Assembly: GCA_945860955.1 (NCBI GenBank)
Contig: CAMATH010000053.1
Coordinates: forward strand, 1-50,397
Length of the DNA stretch: 50,397 bases
Origin: Planctomicrobium piriforme
GTDB taxonomy: Bacteria; Planctomycetota; Planctomycetia; Planctomycetales; Planctomycetaceae
Direction of reading: 5' to 3'
Each line of letters starts with the position of its first letter. Position 1 is the stretch's first letter. Shown here one piece after another: positions 7,398 through 15,715 of this stretch. Under the pieces are notes generated by a model. That model worked only from the letters and a program-made list of their open reading frames with translations, made no database searches and was not told where the DNA came from. Position numbers and translations under genes: made by a program.

Positions 7398-9197
7398 TCA
7401 AGCCTTGGCCGGTTCTTCCACCGGGATATTCGCGTTGATCGCCAAGCCGGCGACTCCCGAGACGACCGCCATGCCGGCACACACGATAAACAGCATGTTC
7501 CAGTCGCGAACCGTGGGGTGTTCCCCGAGTACAAGATTGTAGAGCGGGTTGGCGACGGCGGCACCAATGTTTCCCCACATGTTCCCCCATCCCAGCACCG
7601 GGCCGACATGCCTCCCTCCCACATCCTGCATGTAAGCCCAAACCGCACCCACTCCCAAATCGACGAAGAAAAACGCAGCGGCCACCATCGCGATCGCCCA
7701 CCACGCCGACTCGACCCACAGGCAGGCCAGATACGCGATCGCGATCCCAAACCGCGTCAGTCCCATCGGCAGCGCCCGACCCCACCGCAGGCCGATCACT
7801 CCCGTCAGCCAGTCGGTCAACCGGCCGCCCAGCAGCATGCCGGCGATTCCCGCGAGCGGCGGCAGCGACACCATGAGACTTCGTTTCAAAATCGGCACAT
7901 CGTGGACTTCAATCAGATAGCGCGGCAGACTGGTCAACAGGAACAGCCAGGCGACGTTGGTTCCGAACTGGGAAATCGAACTGAGCATCAAGCCCCGGCT
8001 GCGCAGAATTGCCATGATCGGCAGCTTTGTCGAAGTCGGCTTGGAGGTCGCGGTGGGCAGGTCGGCGGGAAGCGCCGCGTTTTCCGCGACTCCCGCGATC
8101 AGTCGCTGTTCCGCGAGATTGCACCACGGCTGTTTCGCGGGCCAGTCGCGAAACACGAACCAGAACAGAAACGCGACCGCCACGCCGGCGAATCCGTAGA
8201 CAAACAGCACGGGACGCCAGCCCTTCACATACAGCTTGCCCACCTCGTTGCGAAACGCCGATTCGAGAATCAAGCGATGGAATCGCGGCCGTTCGAATTC
8301 GGTCAGCGGGGGGCCACCCAAAGTATCGCGTTTGAGGAATCCGACCGCTTCTTCCGATAACGAGAGTCGCCCCATCGACGCCTCGTCAAACAGTTTCGGC
8401 GAATTCAGAGTGTGGTTCATCACGTCGGCGACCCGCTGGGCGGAATCAGGGGTGGAGCCGATCTCGGGATCGGCGGTCGCGATTTCGCGCAGCGTCTCTT
8501 GGTCAGAGGAAGTGAGCAACGTCCACAGGTGACTGGCTGGCGTCGGGGGGCCACGGTTGTCGTCTGGCTTCGACGGCAGCAGTTTTTTCGCCAGCGCCTG
8601 CGGGGCGAGAATCGTCTTTCCGTCGAGTTGAACCGGTGTCGACAGCGGAACGAAGCTGATCATGAGGTAGCCCGTCAGGAGCGGCGCGATGACCGCCCCG
8701 AGTCGTCCCCCCAACGCGACCAGGCCGCTGGCGAAACCACGATTCTGAAACGGAACCCAACGGCGAACCAGACTTCCGCTCAGTGGAAAAGCCCCGGCCT
8801 GCGCGATCCCACACCCGACCCGCATCGTCAGCAACATCACCACTCCCGTCGCGAGACCGATGAAGCCGGTGAACAACGACCAGAGCAGGATGTAACCTGC
8901 GAGTACCCAGCGAATTCCCGCCCGATCACCAAACCAGCCGGCGGGAACCTGTCCGAGCGCGTAGGCCCAGAAAAAGACGCTGGTGAACCACGAAATCTGT
9001 GTTTCGCTCAGTCCCAGGTCTTCCTTGATATACCGTTCGGACGTGCTGACACAGAACCGGTCGAGATACAGAATGACCGCCATTCCGACAGTGACGGCGA
9101 CCACCATTCGACGAATGCTGGTGGGACGCTCGCTCTCTGGCTGGTCGAACTGGCCGGCGGACGCGGATTTCGTCGCAGTCTCTGAACGGTCGCTCAT
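7398..9197 (-). CDS. MFS transporter with a large loop insertion
   Basis: This 599-residue membrane protein belongs to the ACS-like MFS branch: TM1 'VILYLDRFCVSTSERYI', loop 2-3 'GQVPAGWFGDRAGIRW', TM4 'RVGCGIAQAGAFPLSGSLVRRW'. Typical members have about 430 residues. The excess is a polar insertion of about 140 residues (about 186-325) between the end of TM5 ('APLLTGYLMIS') and TM6, which resumes at 'GWRPVLFVYGFAGVAVAF'. That loop should face the periplasm or paryphoplasm. The insertion is in frame, has no repeats and contains no stop, so it is not a sequencing artefact. The ATG at 9197 begins a 28-residue polar N-terminus before TM1; the longer open frame upstream is unlikely. The substrate is unknown, probably an organic anion. 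Confidence 0.85.
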   Translation of the reverse strand: MSDRSETATKSASAGQFDQPESERPTSIRRMVVAVTVGMAVILYLDRFCVSTSERYIKEDLGLSETQISWFTSVFFWAYALGQVPAGWFGDRAGIRWVLAGYILLWSLFTGFIGLATGVVMLLTMRVGCGIAQAGAFPLSGSLVRRWVPFQNRGFASGLVALGGRLGAVIAPLLTGYLMISFVPLSTPVQLDGKTILAPQALAKKLLPSKPDDNRGPPTPASHLWTLLTSSDQETLREIATADPEIGSTPDSAQRVADVMNHTLNSPKLFDEASMGRLSLSEEAVGFLKRDTLGGPPLTEFERPRFHRLILESAFRNEVGKLYVKGWRPVLFVYGFAGVAVAFLFWFVFRDWPAKQPWCNLAEQRLIAGVAENAALPADLPTATSKPTSTKLPIMAILRSRGLMLSSISQFGTNVAWLFLLTSLPRYLIEVHDVPILKRSLMVSLPPLAGIAGMLLGGRLTDWLTGVIGLRWGRALPMGLTRFGIAIAYLACLWVESAWWAIAMVAAAFFFVDLGVGAVWAYMQDVGGRHVGPVLGWGNMWGNIGAAVANPLYNLVLGEHPTVRDWNMLFIVCAGMAVVSGVAGLAINANIPVEEPAKA

Positions 9198-9315
9198 GGA
9201 ACGCCTCGCGGTGGGGGAGGAACTCTGCGTCCGCACAGTACGCCGCGACACTGGTGCGTGCAATGGTCGGCAATCCTGGATTGCGGGGATCGCCGGTTTG
9301 GATTCGAACCGCTTC

Positions 9316-9342
9316 CTGACAAGCACGGTTCGCGGCTATACT
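9316..9342 (+). promoter_or_regulatory. Candidate promoter of the aldehyde dehydrogenase
   Basis: CTGACA (9316-9321) and TATACT (9337-9342) lie 15 bp apart, 64 bp before the ATG of the rightward gene. The -10 box is good, but the spacer is shorter than the ideal 17, so this is a weak call made by eye. Confidence 0.3.
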
Positions 9343-9405
9343 TCGCACGCTGGAAAATGAGACGTTGTGACCGGGCCAAACGGTCATTCTCACAGGAGTT
9401 TTTTG

Positions 9406-10818
9406 ATGCGGATGTTCCTCGGCGGACAATGGCAGGATCGATCGTCGCGGATCGATGTGACGAATCCCTACGACGGCGCGGTGATTGACACCGTTCCGAA
9501 AGCGACCGCGGCCGATGTCGATGCGGCGTTGTCCACGCTGGTCGAGGGGGCGAAGGTCATGCGGAACATGCCAGCGTACGACCGTTCTGCGATTCTGCGC
9601 CGGGCCGCCGGGTTGATGCTGGCGCGCGAACAGGACTTGGGCCGAACCATCAGTGCCGAAGAGGGGAAAATTCTCTCCGAGGGACTGTTCGAGGCGAGCC
9701 GGGCGCGAGAAACAATCGACGTTTCTGCCGACGAAGCGCGGCGGATCACGAGCGAGGTCGTCCCACTGGACGCCGCGCCGGGCGGAAAGGGGAAATTCGG
9801 GTTCACACTGCGGGTTCCCTGCGGAATTGTGGCGGCGATCACGCCGTTCAATTTTCCTCTCAATCTGGTGGCACACAAAGTCGGACCAGCGATCGCCGCC
9901 GGGAACGCGGTCGTTATCAAGCCGGCCAGCGACACCCCGCTGTCGGCATTGAAGCTGGTGGAGATTCTGCTGGAAGCGGGCTTGCCCCCCGAGGCGATTG
10001 CCTGTGTGACGGGAGGTGGGGGAGAGATTGGAAACGCTTTGTGTACCGATCGCCGCGTGAGAAAGATCAGCTTCACGGGCAGCTACGAGATTGGAGACGC
10101 GATTTGCCGAATGGCGGGTGTGAAGCGTGTCACAATGGAATTGGGAAGCAACAGTCCGGTGATCGTCCTGGATGACGCCGACCTCGAAAAGGCGGCGAAT
10201 CTGGTCGCGGTGTCGGGGTTTTCCAACGCCGGGCAGGTCTGTATCTCGGCGCAGCGGATTCTTGTGACGACCGGTGTCTACGGCGATTTTCTCGACGCGC
10301 TGAAGCCGAGGGTCGCCGCGCTCAAGACAGGCGACCAGTTGGCCGAGGGGACGAAGATGGGGCCGATGATTCGGGAACGGGACGCGCTGCGGGTCGAATC
10401 GTGGGTCAATGAAGCGGTGGGGGCGGGGGCGAAGCTGGTGACGGGGGGGCAGCGGCGGGGGACGATTTATGAACCGACGATTCTCGCCAACGTCTCGTCC
10501 GCCATGCGCATCAGTTGCGACGAGCTGTTTGGGCCGGCGGTCGCGGTGACGTGCGTCGACGGCATTGATGAAGCGATTCGGCTCGCCAACAGCACGAATT
10601 ACGGCCTGTCCGCGAGCATCTTCACCCAAGACATCGACCGGGCCTTGAAATTCGCCCGCGAAGTCGACAGCGGCAATCTGCACATCAACTGGGGAACACA
10701 ATGGCGGGCCGATCTGATGCCCTACGGCGGCTTGAAGGACAGCGGCCTGGGGAAAGAAGGGCCGCATTACGCGATTCGGGAGATGACCGAGGAGAAGATG
10801 GTGGTGATCCACGGCTGA
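9406..10818 (+). CDS. NAD(P)-dependent aldehyde dehydrogenase
   Basis: This 470-residue cytosolic enzyme of the ALDH superfamily oxidises an aldehyde to an acid or thioester. Family motifs are clear: 'ITPFNFPLN' and 'NAVVIKPASDTPLSA' for cofactor binding, the general-base Glu245 in 'VTMELGSNSPVIV', the nucleophile Cys279 in 'GFSNAGQVCISAQRIL', and the C-terminal 'ELFGPAVAVTCVD' and 'GGLKDSGLGKEGPHYAI'. The closest subgroup by appearance is the lactaldehyde/succinate-semialdehyde/phosphonoacetaldehyde group. The start at 9406 has AGGAG 7 bases upstream; a GTG 39 nt earlier lacks one. The gene is divergent from the MFS gene, and a candidate promoter sits in the shared 208-bp gap. Confidence 0.92.
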   Translation: MRMFLGGQWQDRSSRIDVTNPYDGAVIDTVPKATAADVDAALSTLVEGAKVMRNMPAYDRSAILRRAAGLMLAREQDLGRTISAEEGKILSEGLFEASRARETIDVSADEARRITSEVVPLDAAPGGKGKFGFTLRVPCGIVAAITPFNFPLNLVAHKVGPAIAAGNAVVIKPASDTPLSALKLVEILLEAGLPPEAIACVTGGGGEIGNALCTDRRVRKISFTGSYEIGDAICRMAGVKRVTMELGSNSPVIVLDDADLEKAANLVAVSGFSNAGQVCISAQRILVTTGVYGDFLDALKPRVAALKTGDQLAEGTKMGPMIRERDALRVESWVNEAVGAGAKLVTGGQRRGTIYEPTILANVSSAMRISCDELFGPAVAVTCVDGIDEAIRLANSTNYGLSASIFTQDIDRALKFAREVDSGNLHINWGTQWRADLMPYGGLKDSGLGKEGPHYAIREMTEEKMVVIHG

Positions 10819-10903
10819 CGTAATTGTCCCTTGTCCGTGCCTCTCCACGGGTACTCACGTTTCAAAGCGACTTGTCCATCTCACTGGAGTCAGTCGGTAG
10901 TTT

Positions 10904-11923
10904 TCAGGCGGCCAGCCGCCGGCGAGGGGCCTTCTTACCCACGCGCGGTTTCGACCGCGGGGTGTTGTACTGCAACGCCCCACCTTCGTAGTAGAGTTCA
11001 ATACGGCGGATCACATCTTCCGCCGTGATCATCGACATGCACTTGGGGATCCGCAGTTTCGGCGTCAGATCAATGGGGTAAAGGCACAGGCTCTGGTCTT
11101 TTTCGTCTCCGTCACCGACCGGCTGGCAGCGCGATTTCCAGCAGCCCCCCTGGTCGCAGCAGTCGAGCGCACCATTCGTACTGAGAAACTGATGATGCGG
11201 ATACGCCTCCCACTGAACAGGCTCGCGCCCGCCGGCGATCACCACGCAGGCGCGGTTTCTCGGCTTGCCGGGTTTGGTTTCCACCGCGGCGGACAGGTGC
11301 ATCGCGAATGTCACCGGGCAGACGACACCGTCGGCATGGTACATCAACCGGACGAACTGGCGGGTGTCGGTCTTTCCCACCAGATTGATGACGTTTTTCA
11401 GCGGGGGATGAAAGTGCCCTTTTTCACCACACTGCACGAACTGGATTCGCCCGCGGAAATGGTCGACCACTTTTTGAAACAGGGCCGGGTTCCACCATTT
11501 GGCGGTGAAGTCATATTTTCCGCCGGCCATCATGATCCAGAAGTTCCCCTGAAAGCCGGTCTCCTGCACTTGTGAGAGCCAGCTCTTCTCGAAATACGAA
11601 ATATGGATGTCCCCTTTGAATTCGGTGACGGGAATCCGCACTCCCAGTTGTTGCTCCAGATACTGTGTGTAACCGTGAATGAAGTGATACGGCGCGTGGT
11701 TGCTTCCGTTGATCAGCGGGTAGTGCATCTCAATGACCCGGTTGGCGGGATCGCGGTCATCGAGCGGGTGGATGTAGGGATTGTGTTCCCACAATTCCCG
11801 GGCCGTCGTGCGGATGTCGACAACGTACCGTCCCGGGTGCGCGCGGTGCAGGTCGCGCACCGCCGCCGTCATCATCACCACATCGCCAGGACACAAATTG
11901 CAGGTTAGAATCAGTCGTTCCAT
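10904..11923 (-). CDS. GT9-like glycosyltransferase (heptosyltransferase family)
   Basis: This 339-residue protein resembles ADP-heptose:LPS heptosyltransferases of the GT9/GT-B fold. The N-terminus 'LILTCNLCPGDVVMMTAAVRDLHRAHPGRYVVDI' has the GDV(L/V) start common to that family. The middle contains 'FWIMMAGGKYDFTAKWW', and the donor-site region has 'LMYHADGVVCPVTFAMHLSAAV', where GT9 enzymes have a Gly-Pro-x-Thr-(G/A)-x-x-H-x-(A/S)-A segment. An unusual Cys-rich patch (about residues 252-282, 'CCDQGGCWKSRC') could bind a metal, and the C-terminus is strongly basic. GGAGAG precedes the ATG at 11923. It lies 90 bp downstream of the GT2-methyltransferase gene, so both probably serve one surface-glycan pathway. 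Confidence 0.75.
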   Translation of the reverse strand: MERLILTCNLCPGDVVMMTAAVRDLHRAHPGRYVVDIRTTARELWEHNPYIHPLDDRDPANRVIEMHYPLINGSNHAPYHFIHGYTQYLEQQLGVRIPVTEFKGDIHISYFEKSWLSQVQETGFQGNFWIMMAGGKYDFTAKWWNPALFQKVVDHFRGRIQFVQCGEKGHFHPPLKNVINLVGKTDTRQFVRLMYHADGVVCPVTFAMHLSAAVETKPGKPRNRACVVIAGGREPVQWEAYPHHQFLSTNGALDCCDQGGCWKSRCQPVGDGDEKDQSLCLYPIDLTPKLRIPKCMSMITAEDVIRRIELYYEGGALQYNTPRSKPRVGKKAPRRRLAA

Positions 11924-12013
11924 CGGTTGACTCTCCAGGAGACGCCCCGTCCATTGGACGTGCGCCCCGACGCAATCAGCGTATGATCGGTTGAATATGG
12001 GGCAAATGCCGTT

Positions 12014-13378
12014 CTAAGGGGTAGGGTCCGGCCAATGGTACTCTTCCCGCATCGGTTGCGTTCGACGATGGACCGCGACCGTTTCGAAGGCATCCAGTTG
12101 CTTAAACTCATCATCGAGCGTGGGCTTGACGGCGGGCCAGCCCGGGTACCCGTAGTCGTGAAACGTGGCGACTCCCTTCGCGGACAGCGCCTGGTTCACC
12201 AGTCGGGAGTCATGGGCGATGCACTCGGCGGTATGACCAGCGTCGAGAAACACAAAGTCGGCTGGTGGAAACGCGCCCAGCGTCAGTGTGTTGGCCCGGG
12301 TGATGGTGATCTCATGGTGTGGTCGCACGTACGGCGAGATCACCGATTCAAACTGTTCCTGCGTGACCGGCCATTGGGCCGACATTTCAGAAATCCCCGG
12401 CAGATCGAAACAGTCGATGAAGTGAAACCGAGCACGCTTCGATTTCATCGCGTCGAGCAGCACGACCGCCGACGCGCCGTACCAGACTCCGACGTTGAGT
12501 ACGGTCGAGTTCTCGGGAATCGCCTTCGCGAGCAGATGCAGGTAGACCGACTCGGCTTGCGACATGCCGCCGTTGTAAAGGGCGATCGTGTCGAGGAACG
12601 CCCCGTTGTAGCGGACCATGTCGGCATTGCGCCGGCGGTCTTCGACATCGACGTTGTCATACTGAAATTCCGCGAAATACGGTGTGCCGCGAAATCGACC
12701 GTCGAAGTGCCGAATATCAAGTCCCTGATCGAGAACCGCGTAATTCAGAAAGTCGTCGGCCCAGTAGTGGCTGAACTCCGGTCCGAACCCTCCTCCCACA
12801 CGATCCAGCACTTCGCGGCGGATCCCAAAAAACGCGGTGTTGCACAGATTGATCCAGAACCTGCCGCCGATTCCTTCGAAGTACCGGCCGGTGAACCAGC
12901 GGGCGCTCTCAAACGTCGCGATTTTCTCGGAAGACAGTTCCGGATTCTCTCCGTCACGCACCGAGTACTCAACGACGCGTCCGTCGCGCCAAGTGGTGCC
13001 TTCGTTGTACCAGTGCCACCCCATCAGCCCCAACTGCGGATCGCGACGTAGTTGAATCGCACAGTCATCGACCAGGGAAGGGCCGATCAGAATGTCGTTG
13101 CAGATATTGAAGACAACCTCGGCGGTGGCGTGACGCACACCGAGGTTGAATCCCCGCGTGTGGCCATGGCCCGGGACGGCGAAGACCAGCCGGTCGATCA
13201 AACCGTCGGCCGCGCACGAGTCGAGGTAGGCCCGCAACAGCGGGGACTCATCGTGCGAGACAACGATCAGTTCGTGATGCGGGCTTTTCCACCGCCGAAT
13301 CGCCTCGAGGCACGCCTGCGTGTAGTACGAATCCGTCCCATAGGTCGTGACAATCAAAGAAATCGGCTGCGGTCGCAT
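12014..13378 (-). CDS. GT2 glycosyltransferase-methyltransferase fusion
   Basis: This 454-residue protein has two parts. Residues 1 to about 265 form a GT-A family 2 glycosyltransferase: the start 'ISLIVTTYGTDSYYTQACLEAIRRW', a DxD-like area 'FNICNDILIGPSLVDD' and 'YWADDFLNYAVLDQG'. Residues from about 280 form a class I methyltransferase of the Methyltransf_24 (cephalosporin hydroxylase-like) type: 'STVLNVGVWYGASAVVLLDAM', 'FHFIDCFDLPG', 'ADFVFLDAGHTAECIAHD' and 'ATFHDYGYPGWPAV'. It could transfer and methylate the same sugar. GGGAGA lies just before the ATG at 13378; a second ATG 18 nt upstream is possible. Only 90 bp separate it from the downstream GT9-like gene. Confidence 0.8.
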   Translation of the reverse strand: MRPQPISLIVTTYGTDSYYTQACLEAIRRWKSPHHELIVVSHDESPLLRAYLDSCAADGLIDRLVFAVPGHGHTRGFNLGVRHATAEVVFNICNDILIGPSLVDDCAIQLRRDPQLGLMGWHWYNEGTTWRDGRVVEYSVRDGENPELSSEKIATFESARWFTGRYFEGIGGRFWINLCNTAFFGIRREVLDRVGGGFGPEFSHYWADDFLNYAVLDQGLDIRHFDGRFRGTPYFAEFQYDNVDVEDRRRNADMVRYNGAFLDTIALYNGGMSQAESVYLHLLAKAIPENSTVLNVGVWYGASAVVLLDAMKSKRARFHFIDCFDLPGISEMSAQWPVTQEQFESVISPYVRPHHEITITRANTLTLGAFPPADFVFLDAGHTAECIAHDSRLVNQALSAKGVATFHDYGYPGWPAVKPTLDDEFKQLDAFETVAVHRRTQPMREEYHWPDPTP

Positions 13379-13408
13379 CCCTGTCTCCCACGTCATACAC
13401 GGTCACAT

Positions 13409-13873
13409 TCAGTTTTTCTTGGGCAGCGGTTCCTCGAAGGTGATGGAACAGGGGGTCCTCGAATTCGCGTCCGCCGACGGGTTGAGTGGCACGCGCGGAA
13501 TGACGGGACCGCACCCCGAATAGCAGCTATTCGTGATCAAACTCCAGGAACTGCCGCCAGCGGTCCAGTGCCAATCGCAATAACCGGGCGGCGAGGCGCT
13601 GGAGCTTGAGGACGAACTATTTCGGCGCGACGAACTGGATGAACTGGTGGAACTTGCTGAACTTGGCATAGGAAATTCCGAAGGGACGGACACGGGAGAG
13701 TCTTCGATCCATCGACCGTTTGTGACCGAAACTTGATTCTCAATTACGGACACCGGAAAAACCGTCGCATCCCGGAGCGACGTCGCCACAAAACCAACAG
13801 CCCTCAAGTGACGGTGCCATTCAGCATTCGTCCCCCGACAGTTCGCAATCCCTGCCGGAGCAAGACGGGTCAC
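13409..13873 (-). CDS. Small Ser-rich protein with Cys/Trp C-terminal motif
   Basis: No known family is recognised. The frame gives up to 154 residues. Around residues 69-95 there is a nearly pure Ser/Arg/Ala tract, followed by a compact Cys/Trp module ('GYCDWHWTAGGSSWSL' and 'NSCYSGCGP') ending in 'CSITFEEPLPKKN'. The Ser tract looks like a linker and the module like a small disulfide-bonded extracellular domain, although no clear signal peptide is seen. The GTG at 13873 overlaps the stop of the upstream DUF1801 gene (GTGA), which would allow translational coupling. An alternative is a shorter protein starting later, because the first 60 residues are less convincing. Confidence 0.5.
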   Translation of the reverse strand: MTRLAPAGIANCRGTNAEWHRHLRAVGFVATSLRDATVFPVSVIENQVSVTNGRWIEDSPVSVPSEFPMPSSASSTSSSSSSRRNSSSSSSSASPPGYCDWHWTAGGSSWSLITNSCYSGCGPVIPRVPLNPSADANSRTPCSITFEEPLPKKN

Positions 13874-14517
13874 TTGGATTTCGTGGAAGACTTCTTCGTC
13901 GATTTCTTGTTACCAGCTTTTGTCGCTTTCTTGGCCGCGACCGACTTCGGCGCGCCGGTCGACTTCACTTTTGCTTTCTTCGCACTCGTTTCCGCCGCTT
14001 GCTTGGGTTTCGCCCGTTTCGTCGCTGATTGGCCCGTGGCCGCTGACTTCGTTTTGTCACGGCCCGATCCCCGCAGACTGGCCTCGCACTTCGCGATGTA
14101 CTCGCGGGCGGGCACCCGTCGGATCGTCTCTCCCAGCACGTCGAGCGCCACGTCGTCGAGCTTTTTGAACCGGATGCACGATTTGCCCATGTCGAGTTTT
14201 TTGCCAGTCTTTTTCCACTCCTCCGTAAACCAGGCGAGCAGTTTGGGATCTCCGTACAGCGACATCATGTAGATCGCCAGATGGTTTTTCTGAGACGCCA
14301 GGGCAGCGTAGGGGAGCGGGTCGCTGGGCTTGCAGTGATAGCCCGCGGGATAGACGCTGTGGGGGACGTGGTACAGGATCATTCCATATCCCATCCCCTC
14401 CGCGAAGTCCGAGTCCAGATTGGCGAGAATGACGTCTCGAATCGCTGAGACCGCGGCTCGACGGTCCTCAGGTAATGACGCCAGGTAGTCCGCGACAGTG
14501 CTGGCCGAACTTTGCAT
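13870..14517 (-). CDS. DUF1801 (YdhG-like) protein with histone-like Lys tail
   Basis: This 215-residue protein has an N-terminal DUF1801/YdhG-like domain (about 1-140): 'STVADYLASLPEDRRAAVSAI', 'GMGYGMILYHVP' and 'LAIYMMSLYGD', then 'GKSCIRFKKLDDV'. From about residue 150 the chain becomes almost pure Lys/Ala/Ser/Thr, ending in 'KKSTKKSSTKSK', much like histone H1 or Hc1 tails. DUF1801 proteins are small iron-chaperone-like folds of uncertain role; the tail suggests nucleic-acid binding here. The ATG at 14517 has GAGGA upstream. The longer frame upstream is rejected because it lacks domain features. The gene is divergent from the Sir2 gene. Confidence 0.75.
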   Translation of the reverse strand: MQSSASTVADYLASLPEDRRAAVSAIRDVILANLDSDFAEGMGYGMILYHVPHSVYPAGYHCKPSDPLPYAALASQKNHLAIYMMSLYGDPKLLAWFTEEWKKTGKKLDMGKSCIRFKKLDDVALDVLGETIRRVPAREYIAKCEASLRGSGRDKTKSAATGQSATKRAKPKQAAETSAKKAKVKSTGAPKSVAAKKATKAGNKKSTKKSSTKSK

Positions 14518-14675
14518 GGCAGAGTCCTCGGGGGGTATGTACGGGCGTGATGGTGTGGGGCTGGGGCACCTATTTGTACCATGTGGGCGGCGACACGCAA
14601 CATTTGCCAGTAGTCGCGGCGACCTCCGTGGTGCGTCACACAGGCTGGATCTCGAGGATCTGAAGGAAACCACCG

Positions 14676-15422
14676 ATGAATGCCCCTCTCACAGAAATGT
14701 TGTCAGGATCCCGCCGGATTGTCGTCTTTACCGGGGCGGGAATCAGCACCGAAAGCGGCATTCCGGACTTTCGGTCTCCCGGGGGAATCTGGTCGCAGGC
14801 GCAGCCGGTCTACTACGATGACTTCGTCCAGAGTCAGACAGCGCGCGATGAATACTGGCGACAGAAATCGATCGCCCATCGGGACTTCGCCGGGGCGGCT
14901 CCCAATGTCGGCCATCGCATTCTCGCCGACTGGGAGGCTCGCGGGATCATCCGGGGCATCATCACGCAGAACATTGATGGGCTGCATCAGATCGCGGGAA
15001 ATCGCCAGGTGTTGGAACTGCACGGAACCGCCCGCGAAGTCTCCTGCCTGGGTTGCCGACGCCGCTGGCCGGCCGAGGTCGGTCTCGACTGGTTCCAGGC
15101 GCAGGGACGCGCTCCGGATTGTCCGGAATGCGGATCCCCCCTGAAGCACGCGACGATTTCGTTCGGACAATCGCTGGACGCCGACGTGCTGCGGAGCGCC
15201 TCCGAATGGACGGGTGACTGCGACCTGTTTCTGGCGCTCGGCTCGTCGCTGGTCGTACACCCGGCGGCTGGTCTCCCCCTCATGGCGCAGGCCCATGGGG
15301 CGAAGATGGTCATCATCAATCGCGACCCGACCCCACTCGACCGCAACGCCGACCTGGTACTGCGATCCCCTCTGGGAGAAACCCTGTCGCAAGCGGACGC
15401 CGGCTTGCCTCGTGACGATTGA
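14676..15422 (+). CDS. cobB: Sir2 NAD-dependent protein deacylase
   Basis: This 248-residue sirtuin removes acyl groups from lysines using NAD. Visible motifs are 'VVFTGAGISTESGIPDFRSPGGIW' split over residues 17-39, 'ITQNIDGLHQIAG' (about 96-108), and the catalytic His116 in 'ELHGT'. The structural zinc Cys pairs are Cys124/Cys127 and Cys149/Cys152, followed by 'LALGSSLVVHPAAGLP' and 'VIINRDPTPLD'. The length is standard for bacterial CobB. AAGGA precedes the ATG. It is divergently oriented from the DUF1801 protein with the Lys-rich tail, with 158 bp between them; a functional link through lysine acylation is attractive but unproven. Confidence 0.93.
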   Translation: MNAPLTEMLSGSRRIVVFTGAGISTESGIPDFRSPGGIWSQAQPVYYDDFVQSQTARDEYWRQKSIAHRDFAGAAPNVGHRILADWEARGIIRGIITQNIDGLHQIAGNRQVLELHGTAREVSCLGCRRRWPAEVGLDWFQAQGRAPDCPECGSPLKHATISFGQSLDADVLRSASEWTGDCDLFLALGSSLVVHPAAGLPLMAQAHGAKMVIINRDPTPLDRNADLVLRSPLGETLSQADAGLPRDD

Positions 15423-15449
15423 ACGAACTGCTCCCTGAGATCGAAGACT

Positions 15450-15467
15450 CACCCCGCCATCGGGGTG
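15450..15467. other. Hairpin after the Sir2 gene
   Basis: CACCCCG and CGGGGTG form a 7-bp stem around a 4-nt loop, 27 bp past the Sir2 stop. No U-run follows in either direction, so it may be only a processing or pausing hairpin. Confidence 0.4.
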
Positions 15468-15520
15468 AAATCGAAATTGCATTGACAGAGAATAGCCTGC
15501 AAACGGGCCGTCGAAATTAC

Positions 15521-15677
15521 TGACAGGATGAAATGGGATGACGAGGATGGACAGGATTGCTGACGAGACTGTCGATCGTGTGGATTGGGAGTTTTTCGAT
15601 TTCAGCCACCTGTCCAGAGAGCAGGAATGGCGAGCAACTCCATCCTGTTCATCCCTTTCATCCTCTTCATCCTGTCA
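15521..15677. repeat. Inverted repeat of AGGATGA-type units
   Basis: The left arm (15521-15557) and the complement of the right arm (15642-15677) both begin TGACAGGATGAA and end ACAGGAT, with imperfect GGATG-based units between them. About 85 bp of unrelated sequence separates the arms. Each arm is itself a run of short degenerate direct repeats. This fills most of the gap between two convergent genes. It resembles dispersed intergenic repeats; no coding signal is seen here. Confidence 0.65.
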
Positions 15678-15715
15678 AATTCTTTCCGTCGGTCGTGTCT
15701 CGATCGCGAGATATC

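Noticed and set aside
8926-10848. 640-codon minus-strand frame across the aldehyde dehydrogenase and MFS start
   Set aside because: It overlaps two well-supported genes in other frames and has a His/Arg/Pro-rich composition typical of antisense frames.
15450-15467. Rho-independent terminator of the Sir2 gene
   Set aside because: The stem is good but there is no U-run after it, so it is listed only as a hairpin.
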